Assembly: GCA_002811645.1 (NCBI GenBank)
Contig: PDIP01000034.1
Location: 96,278-160,277, forward strand
Reading direction: 5' to 3'
Source of the DNA: Corallochytrium limacisporum
Lineage: Eukaryota; Opisthokonta
Length of the DNA stretch: 64,000 nt
Position numbers and translations under genes: made by a program. Numbering within the stretch: position 1 is the first letter of the stretch; each line of letters begins with the position of its first letter. Of the stretch, positions 43,636-53,770 are shown piece after piece. The notes under the pieces are model-generated. The model worked only from the letters and a program-made list of their open reading frames with translations. It ran no database searches and had not been told where the DNA came from.

Positions 43636-44334
43636 ATGTTGCTGTCATCCATGACATCAAAATGCCGGTATTTTGCAGCACCAGTCGCCGCTGCAAACCG
43701 TGCAACCACCTTGTCCCTCGGGCTACGATATCTGAGCACCGGAACTCAGGCCCTGCGGCGTAAGGTTCCTTCCTACAATATGGCTCTCAACGGTGAATCA
43801 CGGAATGCGGACGGATCGGTTAAGAGCATTGTAGACAAGGCTATTGTTTCGCAACATACGGGCGCTGAGGTCGAGGAAGTGCTGGAAGGCCTACCAAACC
43901 GCGAAAAGATCCTTACAGAAAAGAAATACCGTACAGCAGTAGGTCTAGATTATGGCCCCGTGTGGCAGAGCGTAAAGATCAGAAATGGCACAGTTATGCG
44001 TAAGCGTCGTTCCATTGCCAAGTTGGTCGGAAATGAAGAATTGCTCCCTTCGGGCTGGCAGCCCCCAAAGGGAGTCACTGACACGGACTTGCCTTACTTT
44101 GTTGAGCGCTCAAAGTACAACCAACTCCCGGTCTACACGGACTACAAGGCTGGTGGGGCGCTGAAGCTCACGGAAGTACGGCATATTGCTGGTGACATCC
44201 ACCGCTTGAAGAGTGATCTGTTGGCCTTTCTAAACTTGGACGACCGGAATGCGGCCATCCGCTATGGACGCATCATTTTCAAGGGCGTGCACTTGCACGC
44301 TATTCGCAAGTTCCTGATCGACAAGGGATTTTGA
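43636..44334 (+). CDS. MRPL49: Mitochondrial ribosomal protein mL49 (IMG2 family)
   Basis: 232 residues. The first about 40 residues form a plausible mitochondrial presequence, rich in Ser/Ala/Arg and free of acidic residues (MLLSSMTSKCRYFAAP). The C-terminal domain is the mL49/Img2 fold: LPYFVERSKYNQLPVYTDYK, then GGALKLTEVRHIAGDIHRLKSDL and an IRKFLIDKGF end. mL49 is a peripheral large-subunit protein of the mitoribosome and is related to the release-factor-like ICT1 fold. Its stop is 88 bp from that of HROB, which converges on it. Confidence 0.85.
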   Translation: MLLSSMTSKCRYFAAPVAAANRATTLSLGLRYLSTGTQALRRKVPSYNMALNGESRNADGSVKSIVDKAIVSQHTGAEVEEVLEGLPNREKILTEKKYRTAVGLDYGPVWQSVKIRNGTVMRKRRSIAKLVGNEELLPSGWQPPKGVTDTDLPYFVERSKYNQLPVYTDYKAGGALKLTEVRHIAGDIHRLKSDLLAFLNLDDRNAAIRYGRIIFKGVHLHAIRKFLIDKGF

Positions 44335-44422
44335 ATGGTAGCAACAAAAGTACTGAAATCAAAGAAAATTGTAGTAGAAGATAGCTATAATGTGATAGTT
44401 CTTTACAAATGTCACGTGGTTC

Positions 44423-46027
44423 CTATGGTATCTGACTCAATATTGTTTCGTCCAAATCGTCCCAAAAGACATCGTCCACCTGAGCAGTGGCCGGCGGTGG
44501 TTGAGGCTGTCGGTCTTGCTGTGCTATAAACGCAGATGGCTGCTTGTGGAACTTTCCCAGCAGGGACTTTGGCTGAAAGTCTTTGGTGGGGGACAACTTC
44601 TTCACTGATGTGGCGGAAAGTATCTTCGTCATAGCCTCAGTGCCCTGCGGCTGCGTGTTCGGCGGATTGCTCTTTGTGTGGGCACGGGCTACGTTGCTCC
44701 TATCACCGTAACGTGTCTCCCTCTGAATTGGGCTATTTCCGGACTTTTTATCGTTGTGCAGAGCGACGGTGACATGATTTTGATGCTGCTGCTGTGACGG
44801 ATCCTCGGAGCCCTCATTTTGGGAAGAGAATGCATCATTTTGGGATGAGTCGGACAGCTGTAAGCGTGGAACTTGGGATTGACTGACCATCTGACTCAAC
44901 GGCGGTGCCTCTTCTTCGGTTTGATCACTTGGGAAGTAGTCTTCGATGTTGTCTACTGTCACATTCAGGTACATTTTACCAGCCCCCGGTGAAAAGATAC
45001 TCACATTCTTTAGCGACACGACGGATCCCACACTGAGGAACGGGGCTTTCTCCACAGCCTTGCGGTGAATACTGGCCTGCATATAGCCCGTGGGGTCCGT
45101 GAACATCGCACTAATGTCACCACCGTCATCCACTGTGAGATCATTTACCGCCACATGCAATTGGGGCACTTTAACTTTGAATTGCTTCCGACGCAGCAGC
45201 CCGAGGTTGTAGCGGAAAGCGTGGCAATCAGGCAGCGATCTGCCCTCCAGTACGTCACTTGAGAGATCCAGTGCCGGCTGTCCCGCAGCCTGGCGCCTGG
45301 CCTCCATGCGCTCCAATAGTCGTACCCATGCTGAAGTGATGGCAAATTTAGGATTGTCCTTTCTCTTCCTGGCCGGTCCAGCCAGGTCAGCGTTGAGTGG
45401 AGGCAAGCTTGAACCTTCATCAACAGCTCCTTGCGTCTGTGCATCAAGCATTGACTTGCTCCCTTGTGGAGTCCTTCGTGGGTTCCTGGCTGTTGTCGTA
45501 GCGCCTGATATTCCCATTCTGTGCCGAGTCATACCATGCAGTGGTGTCCCTGTGCCACCGTCTCTGTCACTGTGACTGATCCTCAGACCTTCCATTCCAT
45601 CACCAGCACCACCACCGATGTCGTTCAGTGCACCAGCGGGTCCGGGGATCTTTTGCCCTTCCCTGCACCCGATTGTGACCGGCCGAGTTGCTGTAGCTCT
45701 AAATTTCGCTCGGGCCAGTACCAGACTTCCCGTCGTTGGGGGCCCTTGGGTCTCTGAAAATGATCGCTTGCGTTGTTGCTGTGGCGAAATTGAGCCGTTT
45801 TCCAACGTGGTTTTCTTTTTGGCGGTGGGACTCGCCTGTGGTGTTCCCATTCCAGGCACAGAATCCGAGCTCATGACACTTCCATTGGGGCCGATTCCTG
45901 GCCTCGGCTGTAACACACCTGGTCTTCCGGATTTCCTAGTCGCAAAGCTAGGTCTTCCGGCAGCAAAATTTGGCAACCGAGCAGCGTTCGAGCTCGGGCG
46001 AGGAACGTTCTCGTCTCTCTGAGACAT
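44423..46027 (-). CDS. HROB: HROB-like OB-fold protein (C17orf53 / MCM8IP)
   Basis: 534 residues. HROB recruits and activates the MCM8-MCM9 helicase during homologous recombination. The conserved part is a single OB-fold at about residues 266-362: KVKVPQLHVAVNDLTV, then FTDPTGYMQASIHRKAVEKA, GSVVSLKNVSIFSPG and YLNVTVDNIEDYF. This block order, especially DPTG-M-x-IHR and the LKNVSIFSP strand, is what I know from HROB proteins. The N-terminal 250 and C-terminal 170 residues are Ser/Gln/Pro-rich and probably disordered, as in the human protein. No MCM8 or MCM9 gene is in the window. Confidence 0.75.
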   Translation of the reverse strand: MSQRDENVPRPSSNAARLPNFAAGRPSFATRKSGRPGVLQPRPGIGPNGSVMSSDSVPGMGTPQASPTAKKKTTLENGSISPQQQRKRSFSETQGPPTTGSLVLARAKFRATATRPVTIGCREGQKIPGPAGALNDIGGGAGDGMEGLRISHSDRDGGTGTPLHGMTRHRMGISGATTTARNPRRTPQGSKSMLDAQTQGAVDEGSSLPPLNADLAGPARKRKDNPKFAITSAWVRLLERMEARRQAAGQPALDLSSDVLEGRSLPDCHAFRYNLGLLRRKQFKVKVPQLHVAVNDLTVDDGGDISAMFTDPTGYMQASIHRKAVEKAPFLSVGSVVSLKNVSIFSPGAGKMYLNVTVDNIEDYFPSDQTEEEAPPLSQMVSQSQVPRLQLSDSSQNDAFSSQNEGSEDPSQQQHQNHVTVALHNDKKSGNSPIQRETRYGDRSNVARAHTKSNPPNTQPQGTEAMTKILSATSVKKLSPTKDFQPKSLLGKFHKQPSAFIAQQDRQPQPPPATAQVDDVFWDDLDETILSQIP

Positions 46028-47962
46028 CTTTCAAATCAAATGTTTCTGAACTTAGTCGAATGAAATGCCTCAATAAGATACGGGCCAGTACATTTCATGT
46101 ACCAGAGAATGCCATCGTTGTTTTCTGATTGTGCTCAAGAGATCGTGATGAATTCCAAAGGCGAACACATAGAGTGCTGCCCTTCACCTCTATCCTCGTT
46201 CAAGTTTTCGTAACGAAAGTTGAAAGGGGGGAGATGTTCTTCAGACGGAATTGAATGAATACCAGTCAGGCCATGTATGTTACTACACAAAAGCTTAGTG
46301 TAGACAATACCAAACCTCAATGACAGTCTTGAGAATTCTCTTTGGTGTGGGATGGGAATCGAGTTTTGTCACCATGCATGCGCCGCCGTGTTCTAGCACT
46401 CCAAGTCGTTGGCAGGACTCAGAATAAACCGCTCCCGCCCAAAATGGCTTGGCCTTTTCAGCTCCACGGCGAGGCTGCACCCAAGGCTCCAGCACGAAAA
46501 TTCGGTGAGGCAGGAGTCGGAAAGGACTCGACCGAGACTGGCGCAAATTCCGCCTAAACTTCCCAAGAATATCATTCAATGACTTGGGCTTGCACTAAAC
46601 TTCTTCATACAGCAAAACACGCACTGAAAACATGAATGTTGAAATTTATGGTAGGCGTTCCCTGAGGTTAGTGATGTGAACGGTAATTCATGGTGCAATG
46701 CCCATGATTGTGAAGGTACTCCAAATTTCTGCACAGTTTCCTACGATTTTTCTCAATTCATAGAACAGAAAGATCAGTATTATGAACATTTCAAAGTATC
46801 ATGAGCACATCGAATCCGTCCAAAGATTGTGATGAATGTTAAGGATGCGGGAAGTTGTTCCACCCAAATTCAATTCCTGAACCTGAAAATTAGTGAATTC
46901 AATAAAACACAAATGAATTAGTAACAATTGATCGGTATCGAAACCAGACTTTTTCTACTACTGAACATGAGGAAAAACTTTATCCGAATCGGATATAGCA
47001 AGATGACTGGTATGCTCACTTAGTTTACCTCACACAGAGTCCTCTTTTCCCATCAGAATATTGTTAGTACAGTGAGAACTGATATATAAATGATCAGCTC
47101 AATTTCTGTGACTCTATTCGCAAAACTGGTCCCCATGTTTTTTACTTGTTGTTGAGTTCGTTGCTTTAATGACCATTTGAAAGCCATTGGTGTTTCTCCC
47201 TGTGTCAATGTTATACCGGAATATTTACAATTGAATCTGATGCATTTGTGTCTGCTTCTGAAGTGCCTACCTTATATTGCTTTGTTCAGGAGGTAGTTTC
47301 CTGATGTGTTCTGAAGACAACATAACACTTTCCAATGGATCCAAGCCCATAGTAAACTTTTCGCGCCCGTGCTTCTACATCCTGCAAATATATTACACGC
47401 CTTCTGCTAGGTCGACGAAAGGGGAGTTGCATAATTGTGGTCTGAGCTCTCCTACACTTTAATTAAAAGGCATGTTCTTGACATAGAAACTCTGCAATGC
47501 ATCTCTTCCGTACCAGAAGAGGGGGGTATCCAACTGGTGGTATCCAAGGGAAGGTCGGGAAAAGAGGGAGGGGGAGGAGGGGGCTCTGTCGTTTGCGTGT
47601 TGGAGAACCCATTTGCGGCGGGGGCATAGCCAATAACCCGAGGGAAGCAATCAGGAAGCAATCAGGACGGTCGGGACCCGTTCGGACGGAGCTGCAATTT
47701 CAGCCAACTCGCACGCACACTTGAGCAGTCAGGCTTTCGCACCGTGATTTGCTCATAGGGAAGATGAGCTTACGTTCTCCTGAGCATGCAGTATTAGATC
47801 TGTAATAGGTTAAGTTCGATAAGCCTTCGAGGTGTAAAACGGACTGCCATTCACGTAGATTATCCTGGTGATTTTGTTGTCGAAATCATTCACAAGATTT
47901 TGTTTTTTCACCGGTCGCTGTCGGGTTCTTACAAATATACACGCCAATAACTAATCATAAAA
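46028..47962. other. Intergenic region, AT-rich centre
   Basis: 1.9 kb between HROB and the orphan gene. It is AT-rich from about 46.6 to 47.5 kb, with a GC-run block at 47.52-47.65 kb and a small direct repeat (GAAGCAATCAG, twice) near 47645-47665. Short ORFs around 46.3-46.6 kb overlap on both strands, and I do not trust either. Confidence 0.45.
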
Positions 47963-48481
47963 ATGCTCGAATACGCCTTGCCTGAACACAGCGACAACTA
48001 CTTCGTTGCTCTTCGTCAGCGTGGCGCACAGACTTTGGCCAAGGCACGTAGCAACCGCAACGTGGGATACCCAGTCCCAAGCTACACCCGGGAAAAGGTC
48101 AAGTGCCACACTGGGGCACCTGTTACCTTCCACGTACCGTATGATATCGAACCTGGCTTTCAGGGCTACTGCGAAGACTGGACCATTTCCGACGCCAATC
48201 ATGCTGTGCTCAAGAAGGCCTTTGATGACTATTATACCATTGCCCAGCTCTCGGTCAGCAATTGTGAACGAATGTGCCGGCTTAGTTTGCTGGATGGTAC
48301 CAAGGAACTAAAGCATGCTATGCGCTACCATAGTGATGAGTGCGACGAGTACTTTGTGCGGAATCCAGAGGCCCACGGACGATTCTACCGCTACGAGAAA
48401 ATTCCTACCGAAACGGTCGGACCGTTAAGATCAGACCAGGCCACGACCTTCAATCCGGTGGTACCTGCTGCTCGCCTGTAG
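47963..48481 (+). CDS. Unrecognised 172-residue protein
   Basis: A clean ATG ORF with normal codon use, flanked by its own intergenic regions. The protein is mildly basic at the start (LAKARSNRNVGYPVPSYTREK). It has five cysteines in the middle and C-terminal half (KCHTG, YCEDW, NCERMC, DECDEYF), a helical stretch NHAVLKKAFDDYYTIAQL, and no membrane segment or clear signal peptide. It could be a small metal-binding or organelle protein, but I cannot assign a family. Converges on PDCD6. Confidence 0.7.
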   Translation: MLEYALPEHSDNYFVALRQRGAQTLAKARSNRNVGYPVPSYTREKVKCHTGAPVTFHVPYDIEPGFQGYCEDWTISDANHAVLKKAFDDYYTIAQLSVSNCERMCRLSLLDGTKELKHAMRYHSDECDEYFVRNPEAHGRFYRYEKIPTETVGPLRSDQATTFNPVVPAARL

Positions 48482-48705
48482 GAACCTTTGGAACAGCGGG
48501 AACGAGAGAACAAATACCATAAATCAGCTGAAGAATTTGTTGACACATCGACACATACAGTATTATTTACCATTATTCATTTAGTGATGTAGCGGTGGTG
48601 ACTATCTCATGTTTACGTCCGCATAAGTGAACTTCTCTAATTATGTGCCCGAGCCACAGGTATTGAACCAAAATTCTCCCGTCAGCTCTGTTAAACTCAC
48701 ATAGT

Positions 48706-49230
48706 TCAAGGCTTCGCATTCAAGGCCATGTTCAAAAACTGTTCGTAGTTAATCTGAATCCATCCGTTGTGGTTGGTGTCGTACTGACGGAATGAGGCAG
48801 TCAAAGTCTGCAGTGTGACCATGCACTGAATAAAATCGTCAAAGGCTATAGAATGCCTTCCCTGGCGGTCAAACTTGTATATCAGCATACCCACGAAGCC
48901 GGGAGACAGATTGTAACCAAACCGAGACAGGGCTTGTCCCAATTCGTTGCTATCAATGGAGCCCGAACGGTCACGGTCGAAGCTCTGGAAGCACTGCTGC
49001 CAGTCCGTGATGTACTTCCACAAGGACTGGAATTCCTGGAAGTTGATGGTACCGGAGCGGTCACGATCAAACAGTCCGATCATCAAACGCACTGTCTCAT
49101 GATTGAAGGGAGTCCATGTGCCATTACTCAGGGCACGAGCTAATTCATCTGCAGTGATATTGCCATTCTTGTCGCTGTCAACCTGTTGGAAGACGCCGTA
49201 CAGATAGTTCGGATCAACGGGAGCCGTCAT
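48706..49230 (-). CDS. PDCD6: Penta-EF-hand protein ALG-2 (PDCD6)
   Basis: 174 residues from the ATG at 49230. The open frame extends 18 codons upstream only with a TTG. ALG-2 is a calcium sensor that binds ALIX, TSG101 and SEC31A at endosomes and ER exit sites. Five EF-hands are visible: DSDKNGNITADEL, DRDRSGTINFQEF, DRDRSGSIDSNEL, a degenerate DRQGRHSIAFDDF, and DTNHNGWIQINYEQF. The TWTPFN, WKYITDWQ and KFDRQGR phrases separate ALG-2 from sorcin, grancalcin and peflin. Divergent from the phosphate permease gene. Confidence 0.92.
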   Translation of the reverse strand: MTAPVDPNYLYGVFQQVDSDKNGNITADELARALSNGTWTPFNHETVRLMIGLFDRDRSGTINFQEFQSLWKYITDWQQCFQSFDRDRSGSIDSNELGQALSRFGYNLSPGFVGMLIYKFDRQGRHSIAFDDFIQCMVTLQTLTASFRQYDTNHNGWIQINYEQFLNMALNAKP

Positions 49231-49902
49231 CTTACAAGTGCCACGTATGTTCAAGTTACTAGCCTTACGTGAGATACTGCTCAATCACGAAGACATGATT
49301 TATTGCGTCATCCTACTGAAATACAACCGAACAGACATCACCAGAGGTCATCGTGTCACTCGCCACCACTGGCGGCAGAGAACGCGATAGACGAGACGAG
49401 AGGACGCGCGCGCACACAGCCGCACCTGCAATACGCGTACCTAATTTTCCCCATCGTCCACTGGTTCGTATTCCCAAACCGAAAACAAAGGGGAACGAAG
49501 GCGACCACAGAAACTAAGGGCGGAACAAACTCTCAAAATCGGGAGTCTAAATTTTGTTGGCACGAACCCCGCTGGTAAAGGCGCGGGAATGACGAAGGAG
49601 GCGTGAGGTGGCCCCCTCCTCAGCAGCTTAGGTCTGTCTCACCGATCGGGTAGCAACTGTTGTACTGCAGACTCTTCTCTTCTAGGTACTTCGGCTTTTT
49701 AATTCACGAACATCCGAACATGTCTTTCACAGGTCCAAAAGGTAAGACCAATACAGTGGGGCACTGCAAGAAATGCCACAGACTGTATGACTCATGCTGG
49801 TTTATCGTCTGGAAGGTATGGACCCACGAATCATGTAGGCAGACAACCAACCCAACATGCAAGGAGAACACATATGAATAGACAAGAAAATCAAAAAGGA
49901 CC
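49231..49902. promoter_or_regulatory. Divergent PDCD6/phosphate permease region with a possible uORF
   Basis: 672 bp. An ATG at 49720 opens 53 codons (MSFTGPKGK..., four cysteines) closing at 49881, only 21 bp before the permease ATG. Inside it, AAAGGTAAGA at 49737 resembles a splice donor. It may be an upstream ORF or part of an alternatively spliced leader. Confidence 0.4.
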
Positions 49903-51693
49903 ATGGATGTGTCTGACAATGAGCTTCTGCTTAGACGGGACCCTGATCGGGCAGAGTTTGACATAGATGAACCCGGATATGATGGAGAACATAGATCCAG
50001 ACTTTGGCGGATTTACGCAGTGACATGGCGCTGGGCCGTGATCCTGATAGCACTGATAGTACTACTACTGTTCGCAGGAAATGCAAACTACTTAGATAGT
50101 GAACAGGCGCAGGGCTGTTTGGGCATTCTACTGGCCATAAGTTTGTTGTGGGTGACAGAAGCAATCCCTGTATATGCCACAGCATTATTGGTTCCCTTGT
50201 TGGGCGTGCTGCTAGGAGTGGTCACGAAGGGAGTCTGCGAATTTGACGGCGAGCGAGGTGCTTTTGACATTTCCTGTCAGCAAGACAGCGACTGTAGGGA
50301 AATACAGGAAACTGTTATGGCCGCCAATGAGAAGAATGACACGCTGGCTATGGAAGCAGACGACTATGTCAACGCCACTTGCATCCACGTTACCTCTACT
50401 TCGGTGGCAACGGCAAAAATCCTGAGCGGAGCCTTCTTCAAACCCGTGGTCCTCTTGTTTCTGGGCACTTTTGTTATGTCCAGAGTGATCCAGAAGCGGG
50501 GCTTGGATCTGAAACTGGCCGCTCTATTGCTCGGTGACACTCCCCGCAAACCGGCAACAGTGACACTGGTCATCATGATCCTAGGCTGGGGCTTATCCAT
50601 GATCGTAACAAACGTCGGAGGTGCAATTGCCGCCGTTGGTGTGACTGTACCCATCCTGAACGCTGTCTACTCGTCGCTGGCACCCGGGGACACTCTGCCA
50701 CGAGCAATGCTCGTTGCTGTTGCCTTTGCGTGTGACTTGGGTGGGCAGCCCACGCCCATCGCTAGCCCCCAGAACCTCATCACTTCTGACGTTACGAACC
50801 ACATCGGCGCTGAATTGGCAGGGCCGAATTCCACCAACGCAGAACACGGAATCTCTTTTGCGGTGTGGATGTTTGTGGCAGTGCCCACGTCGCTGGTCGG
50901 CGTGATGAGTGTGTGGGTTTTGGTTTGGTGGTACTTCAAACCAAGCGACACACTTCTTCATTTAGGTGATGCTAGCATGGGTCGAGACGGTGGGAGTGCC
51001 AGAAGCAGTCAGAGGAAAAACTTGAAGGGACCTCCTGCGTGGCACGAACGGAACCCGCAGGCCGGGGATGCGGTAGTGCTGTTGACAACGGGAGCAGTGG
51101 TGTTACTGTGGTGTCTGAGCAGCATACCAGTAGTTCATGACTACTTCGGAGACATTGGAGTCACTGGAGTCATTCCCATAGCCGTGTTCTTCGGCACAGG
51201 TCTGTTGGATGAAGAAGACTTTGTTAAAGGGCTATCATGGCCTGTCGTGGTGCTTATCGGTGGTGGCTTGTGCCTCGGCACGGCAATCAGTGAAAGTGGA
51301 CTCCTGCGGATCATGAGTGAGGGTATGGGCAATGCCCTCCCAAACAATGTCTACGTCAGCAGCCTTGGATTCAGCACACTGGTGTGGATCATGGCCAACT
51401 TTGTCAGTCACACGGCGGCCGCAGCCATCGCCATCCCTGTTGTGGCATCTGCGGGCGTTGCTAATGGTCACTATCGACTAATGAGTATGACTGCGGTAAT
51501 GACCGACTCGGCAGCCATGGCCCTGCCCATTTCCGGGTTCCCAAACACTCTGGCCTTCGCCCAAATGAATCCGTACGGAGAGCGGTTTCTGTCTGTGCAG
51601 GACTTCTTCTTTCTTGGGGTACCCTTGGGAGCACTACAGGTTGTAATTGTGAACAGCATGGGATTTGCTCTGGCCTACGTGGCTGGACTATAG
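49903..51693 (+). CDS. SLC13/DASS-family transporter, PHO87/90/91-type phosphate permease
   Basis: 596 residues with about 11-12 hydrophobic segments. Two family signatures sit in the positions of the re-entrant hairpins: LGGQPTPIASPQNLI (about 279-293) and LPISGFPNTLAFAQM (about 541-555). The SP-I-SPQN and S-FPN versions fit the fungal PHO87/PHO90/PHO91 low-affinity phosphate transporters better than the animal citrate/dicarboxylate carriers, which carry SNT motifs. Unlike those yeast proteins it has no N-terminal SPX domain; only about 38 residues precede the first membrane segment. A large hydrophilic loop (about 105-155) follows the third segment. Converges on squalene synthase. Confidence 0.8.
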   Translation: MDVSDNELLLRRDPDRAEFDIDEPGYDGEHRSRLWRIYAVTWRWAVILIALIVLLLFAGNANYLDSEQAQGCLGILLAISLLWVTEAIPVYATALLVPLLGVLLGVVTKGVCEFDGERGAFDISCQQDSDCREIQETVMAANEKNDTLAMEADDYVNATCIHVTSTSVATAKILSGAFFKPVVLLFLGTFVMSRVIQKRGLDLKLAALLLGDTPRKPATVTLVIMILGWGLSMIVTNVGGAIAAVGVTVPILNAVYSSLAPGDTLPRAMLVAVAFACDLGGQPTPIASPQNLITSDVTNHIGAELAGPNSTNAEHGISFAVWMFVAVPTSLVGVMSVWVLVWWYFKPSDTLLHLGDASMGRDGGSARSSQRKNLKGPPAWHERNPQAGDAVVLLTTGAVVLLWCLSSIPVVHDYFGDIGVTGVIPIAVFFGTGLLDEEDFVKGLSWPVVVLIGGGLCLGTAISESGLLRIMSEGMGNALPNNVYVSSLGFSTLVWIMANFVSHTAAAAIAIPVVASAGVANGHYRLMSMTAVMTDSAAMALPISGFPNTLAFAQMNPYGERFLSVQDFFFLGVPLGALQVVIVNSMGFALAYVAGL

Positions 51694-51803
51694 TACGGCG
51701 ATTAACAATTTATGATGTATTTCACAATATCTGTGTGATTGTAAATATAAAATATGATATGGATCTGTGTTTGGTGATGTGTGTTTGGTTCTATGTGTAT
51801 ATC

Positions 51804-53033
51804 TCAGGCACTCGAAGGGGCCATAACGAATGCCGTGATCAGTCCAACAGCAGTGGCCGTGGTACCAACAACGGCTCTGCTCCATGCGGCATCCTCTTCG
51901 TCCAGGTCGATAGTTGTCCGTTTGCTCTTCCGCAGGGCCATGCGGAATTCCAGTAGCCGACTCAGAATTTTGCCCGCATGCTCCTCGTCGTGCGGTACTT
52001 GCTCAATAAACATAGACGCCAGGGTGTCCATGCACCTGACAAAACTGTCAAAGTCCCGAGATTGGTCCATGATCACCAGAGCTGTGGACTTGCGGATCTT
52101 CACATTGCGTTTGAAGACGTTCGGGTTGTTATAGCACAGGGCAATTGTGGACACAGCCATGGCCTGCGGAATAGCGCAAAACTGGAAAATGGAAGGTGTG
52201 CGGATGCGCTCCATATAGGCCAGAACGTCTGGGAGATGGCCAAGTGCATTTGCTACCAGTGCGTTCAGGCATTTCAAGGCCTGTTCAATGTTCTTAGGCT
52301 CCTTAAAGTCTGCAACATCTCCGGCGTAACGTGACCAGACCTCTCGGGGCCAGAAGATACGGCCCTCCAAAATATCCTCGTGGTAGTCACGGATAATATT
52401 CGTTTTCTGCAAGAAAAGACCCATAGAATTTGCAAGTGCGTGGTCCTTTCCCACGACCTCGTCCTCGAAGGCTGAGGCCGAGAACAAACGACTAAGGCCG
52501 ATGCCTACCAGGCCGGCGACGTAGTGGCAGTACTCATCCCAATCCTGTACGGTATCCACGTCATCAGTGAGGTACTTAGCCATGCCATGGCCCATTTCCC
52601 GGCAAATGTCAGCGATGACAACCTGATAGCTGGCATCAAGGGCCTGGAATTCCTCAATGACAGTGCCAAAGTCCTTCAAGAGGAAGGCATCTTTTTCATT
52701 GGGACCAGAATCGTTGAAGGTCCAGCCCTTAACGTATAGCTTGGCATGGAAGTCCTTGAGTTCAGCAATTTTCTTGGTAATCTCAATGGTCATATCATCC
52801 TCCACAGTGTCCAAGCCACGGAGGACGAGGTAGAAGATGCATACGGCATTACGGAGACTGCCATCGAGGGCCCGAATGACTGCAGCGAAGGATCTGCTGG
52901 TTTTGTCAAGGTAATCATAACACTTGGCCTCGGAATCCCTTTCGAACTTGAGGTTCTTTGGGCTCGGGTTAATCAGACCCATGCTGTACCTCAGGACGGC
53001 CCATCCCTCCGAAAAGTTAAAAACGATTCCCAT
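51804..53033 (-). CDS. FDFT1: Squalene synthase (farnesyl-diphosphate farnesyltransferase)
   Basis: 409 residues from the ATG at 53033; the frame extends upstream only to a GTG. The enzyme joins two farnesyl diphosphates and reduces the product to squalene, the first committed sterol step, on the ER. The two aspartate-rich substrate motifs are DTVEDDM (about residue 74) and FLQKTNIIRDYHEDI (about 208-222), with YCHYVAGLVG before the second. The C-terminal 28 residues include the hydrophobic anchor TTATAVGLITAFVM. Head to head with the sterol methyltransferase gene. Confidence 0.97.
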   Translation of the reverse strand: MGIVFNFSEGWAVLRYSMGLINPSPKNLKFERDSEAKCYDYLDKTSRSFAAVIRALDGSLRNAVCIFYLVLRGLDTVEDDMTIEITKKIAELKDFHAKLYVKGWTFNDSGPNEKDAFLLKDFGTVIEEFQALDASYQVVIADICREMGHGMAKYLTDDVDTVQDWDEYCHYVAGLVGIGLSRLFSASAFEDEVVGKDHALANSMGLFLQKTNIIRDYHEDILEGRIFWPREVWSRYAGDVADFKEPKNIEQALKCLNALVANALGHLPDVLAYMERIRTPSIFQFCAIPQAMAVSTIALCYNNPNVFKRNVKIRKSTALVIMDQSRDFDSFVRCMDTLASMFIEQVPHDEEHAGKILSRLLEFRMALRKSKRTTIDLDEEDAAWSRAVVGTTATAVGLITAFVMAPSSA

Positions 53034-53770
53034 GTTTTTCTTTTTTATTTTCCCAGGAATGTCTACGAAGGACACTGAGTCCTGGATCTAGCTTAATATA
53101 TAAGGAAATGATATTAGTCTATTCTGAAATACCTCTCATTTTCCTAATCGTTCTCGGTGGTGTACGTATTCAACAACTGTTGGTTGTTTCAGCTCTGCCA
53201 GGGTCCCCCCGGCCTTCCAGTCCCCGCGGTTCACTGGCCCCCTTCCTCCCACCCCCGTGGGTGAAAAACACACGGTCGACCCTAGACTCGCCCCACTTCT
53301 AGTTGGGATGCCTCTAATGGAAACGTATTTTTCCTATAATGGAAAGTAGACGCTGGTGTGTGGACGGGCCGGAGAGTGCGATTGGCTGGAGCCCCGAGGA
53401 GGCGTGAGGGCAGGGACGAGAGCGCGGGCCTCTCAAGAAAAAAGCCTTGCGGAAGAGAAGGTGGTCCCTCGGGAGGAGGGGTGCGAACTGGGGACGGGCT
53501 CTGAGAGATTCATATGTGCTTGGCACTGGGAAACGCTTATCAAGGTGCGCCTTTCTTCGTGATTTTGCGCTTGTTTTGCATCATTACAGTCATGCCTGGG
53601 CGAGAATCATGTCCCACGACCCAAACCGTACAGTTTTGAATTGATAAAACAGTGAAGACGAGGTAGAAGAGAGTGGGAAGCTATCCGGTTGTCACAGCTT
53701 CTCAGATTCTCCCAGGCCGAACTGTCTACAGCGAATCGCCGAAAATTAGATAAAATTCCCACAAACAACC
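53034..53770. promoter_or_regulatory. Shared sterol-gene promoter with SRE-like and CCAAT motifs
   Basis: 737 bp between squalene synthase and sterol methyltransferase, which are transcribed away from each other. It contains CTCGCCCCAC at 53287-53296, two mismatches from the SREBP element ATCACCCCAC, and on the minus strand TTTCACCCAC at 53257-53266. An inverted CCAAT box (ATTGG) is at 53381-53385. SREBP sites near NF-Y CCAAT boxes are typical of sterol genes in animals. The motifs are short and unproven here. Confidence 0.4.

Noticed and set aside
46295-46579. Overlapping ORFs on both strands between HROB and the orphan gene
   Set aside because: Neither has a convincing start or family, and each is an antisense shadow of the other.
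49231-49284. 18-codon extension of PDCD6
   Set aside because: Opens with TTG; the ATG at 49230 gives the family-typical protein.
53034-53075. Extended N-terminus of squalene synthase
   Set aside because: Starts with GTG; the ATG at 53033 begins the normal N-terminus.
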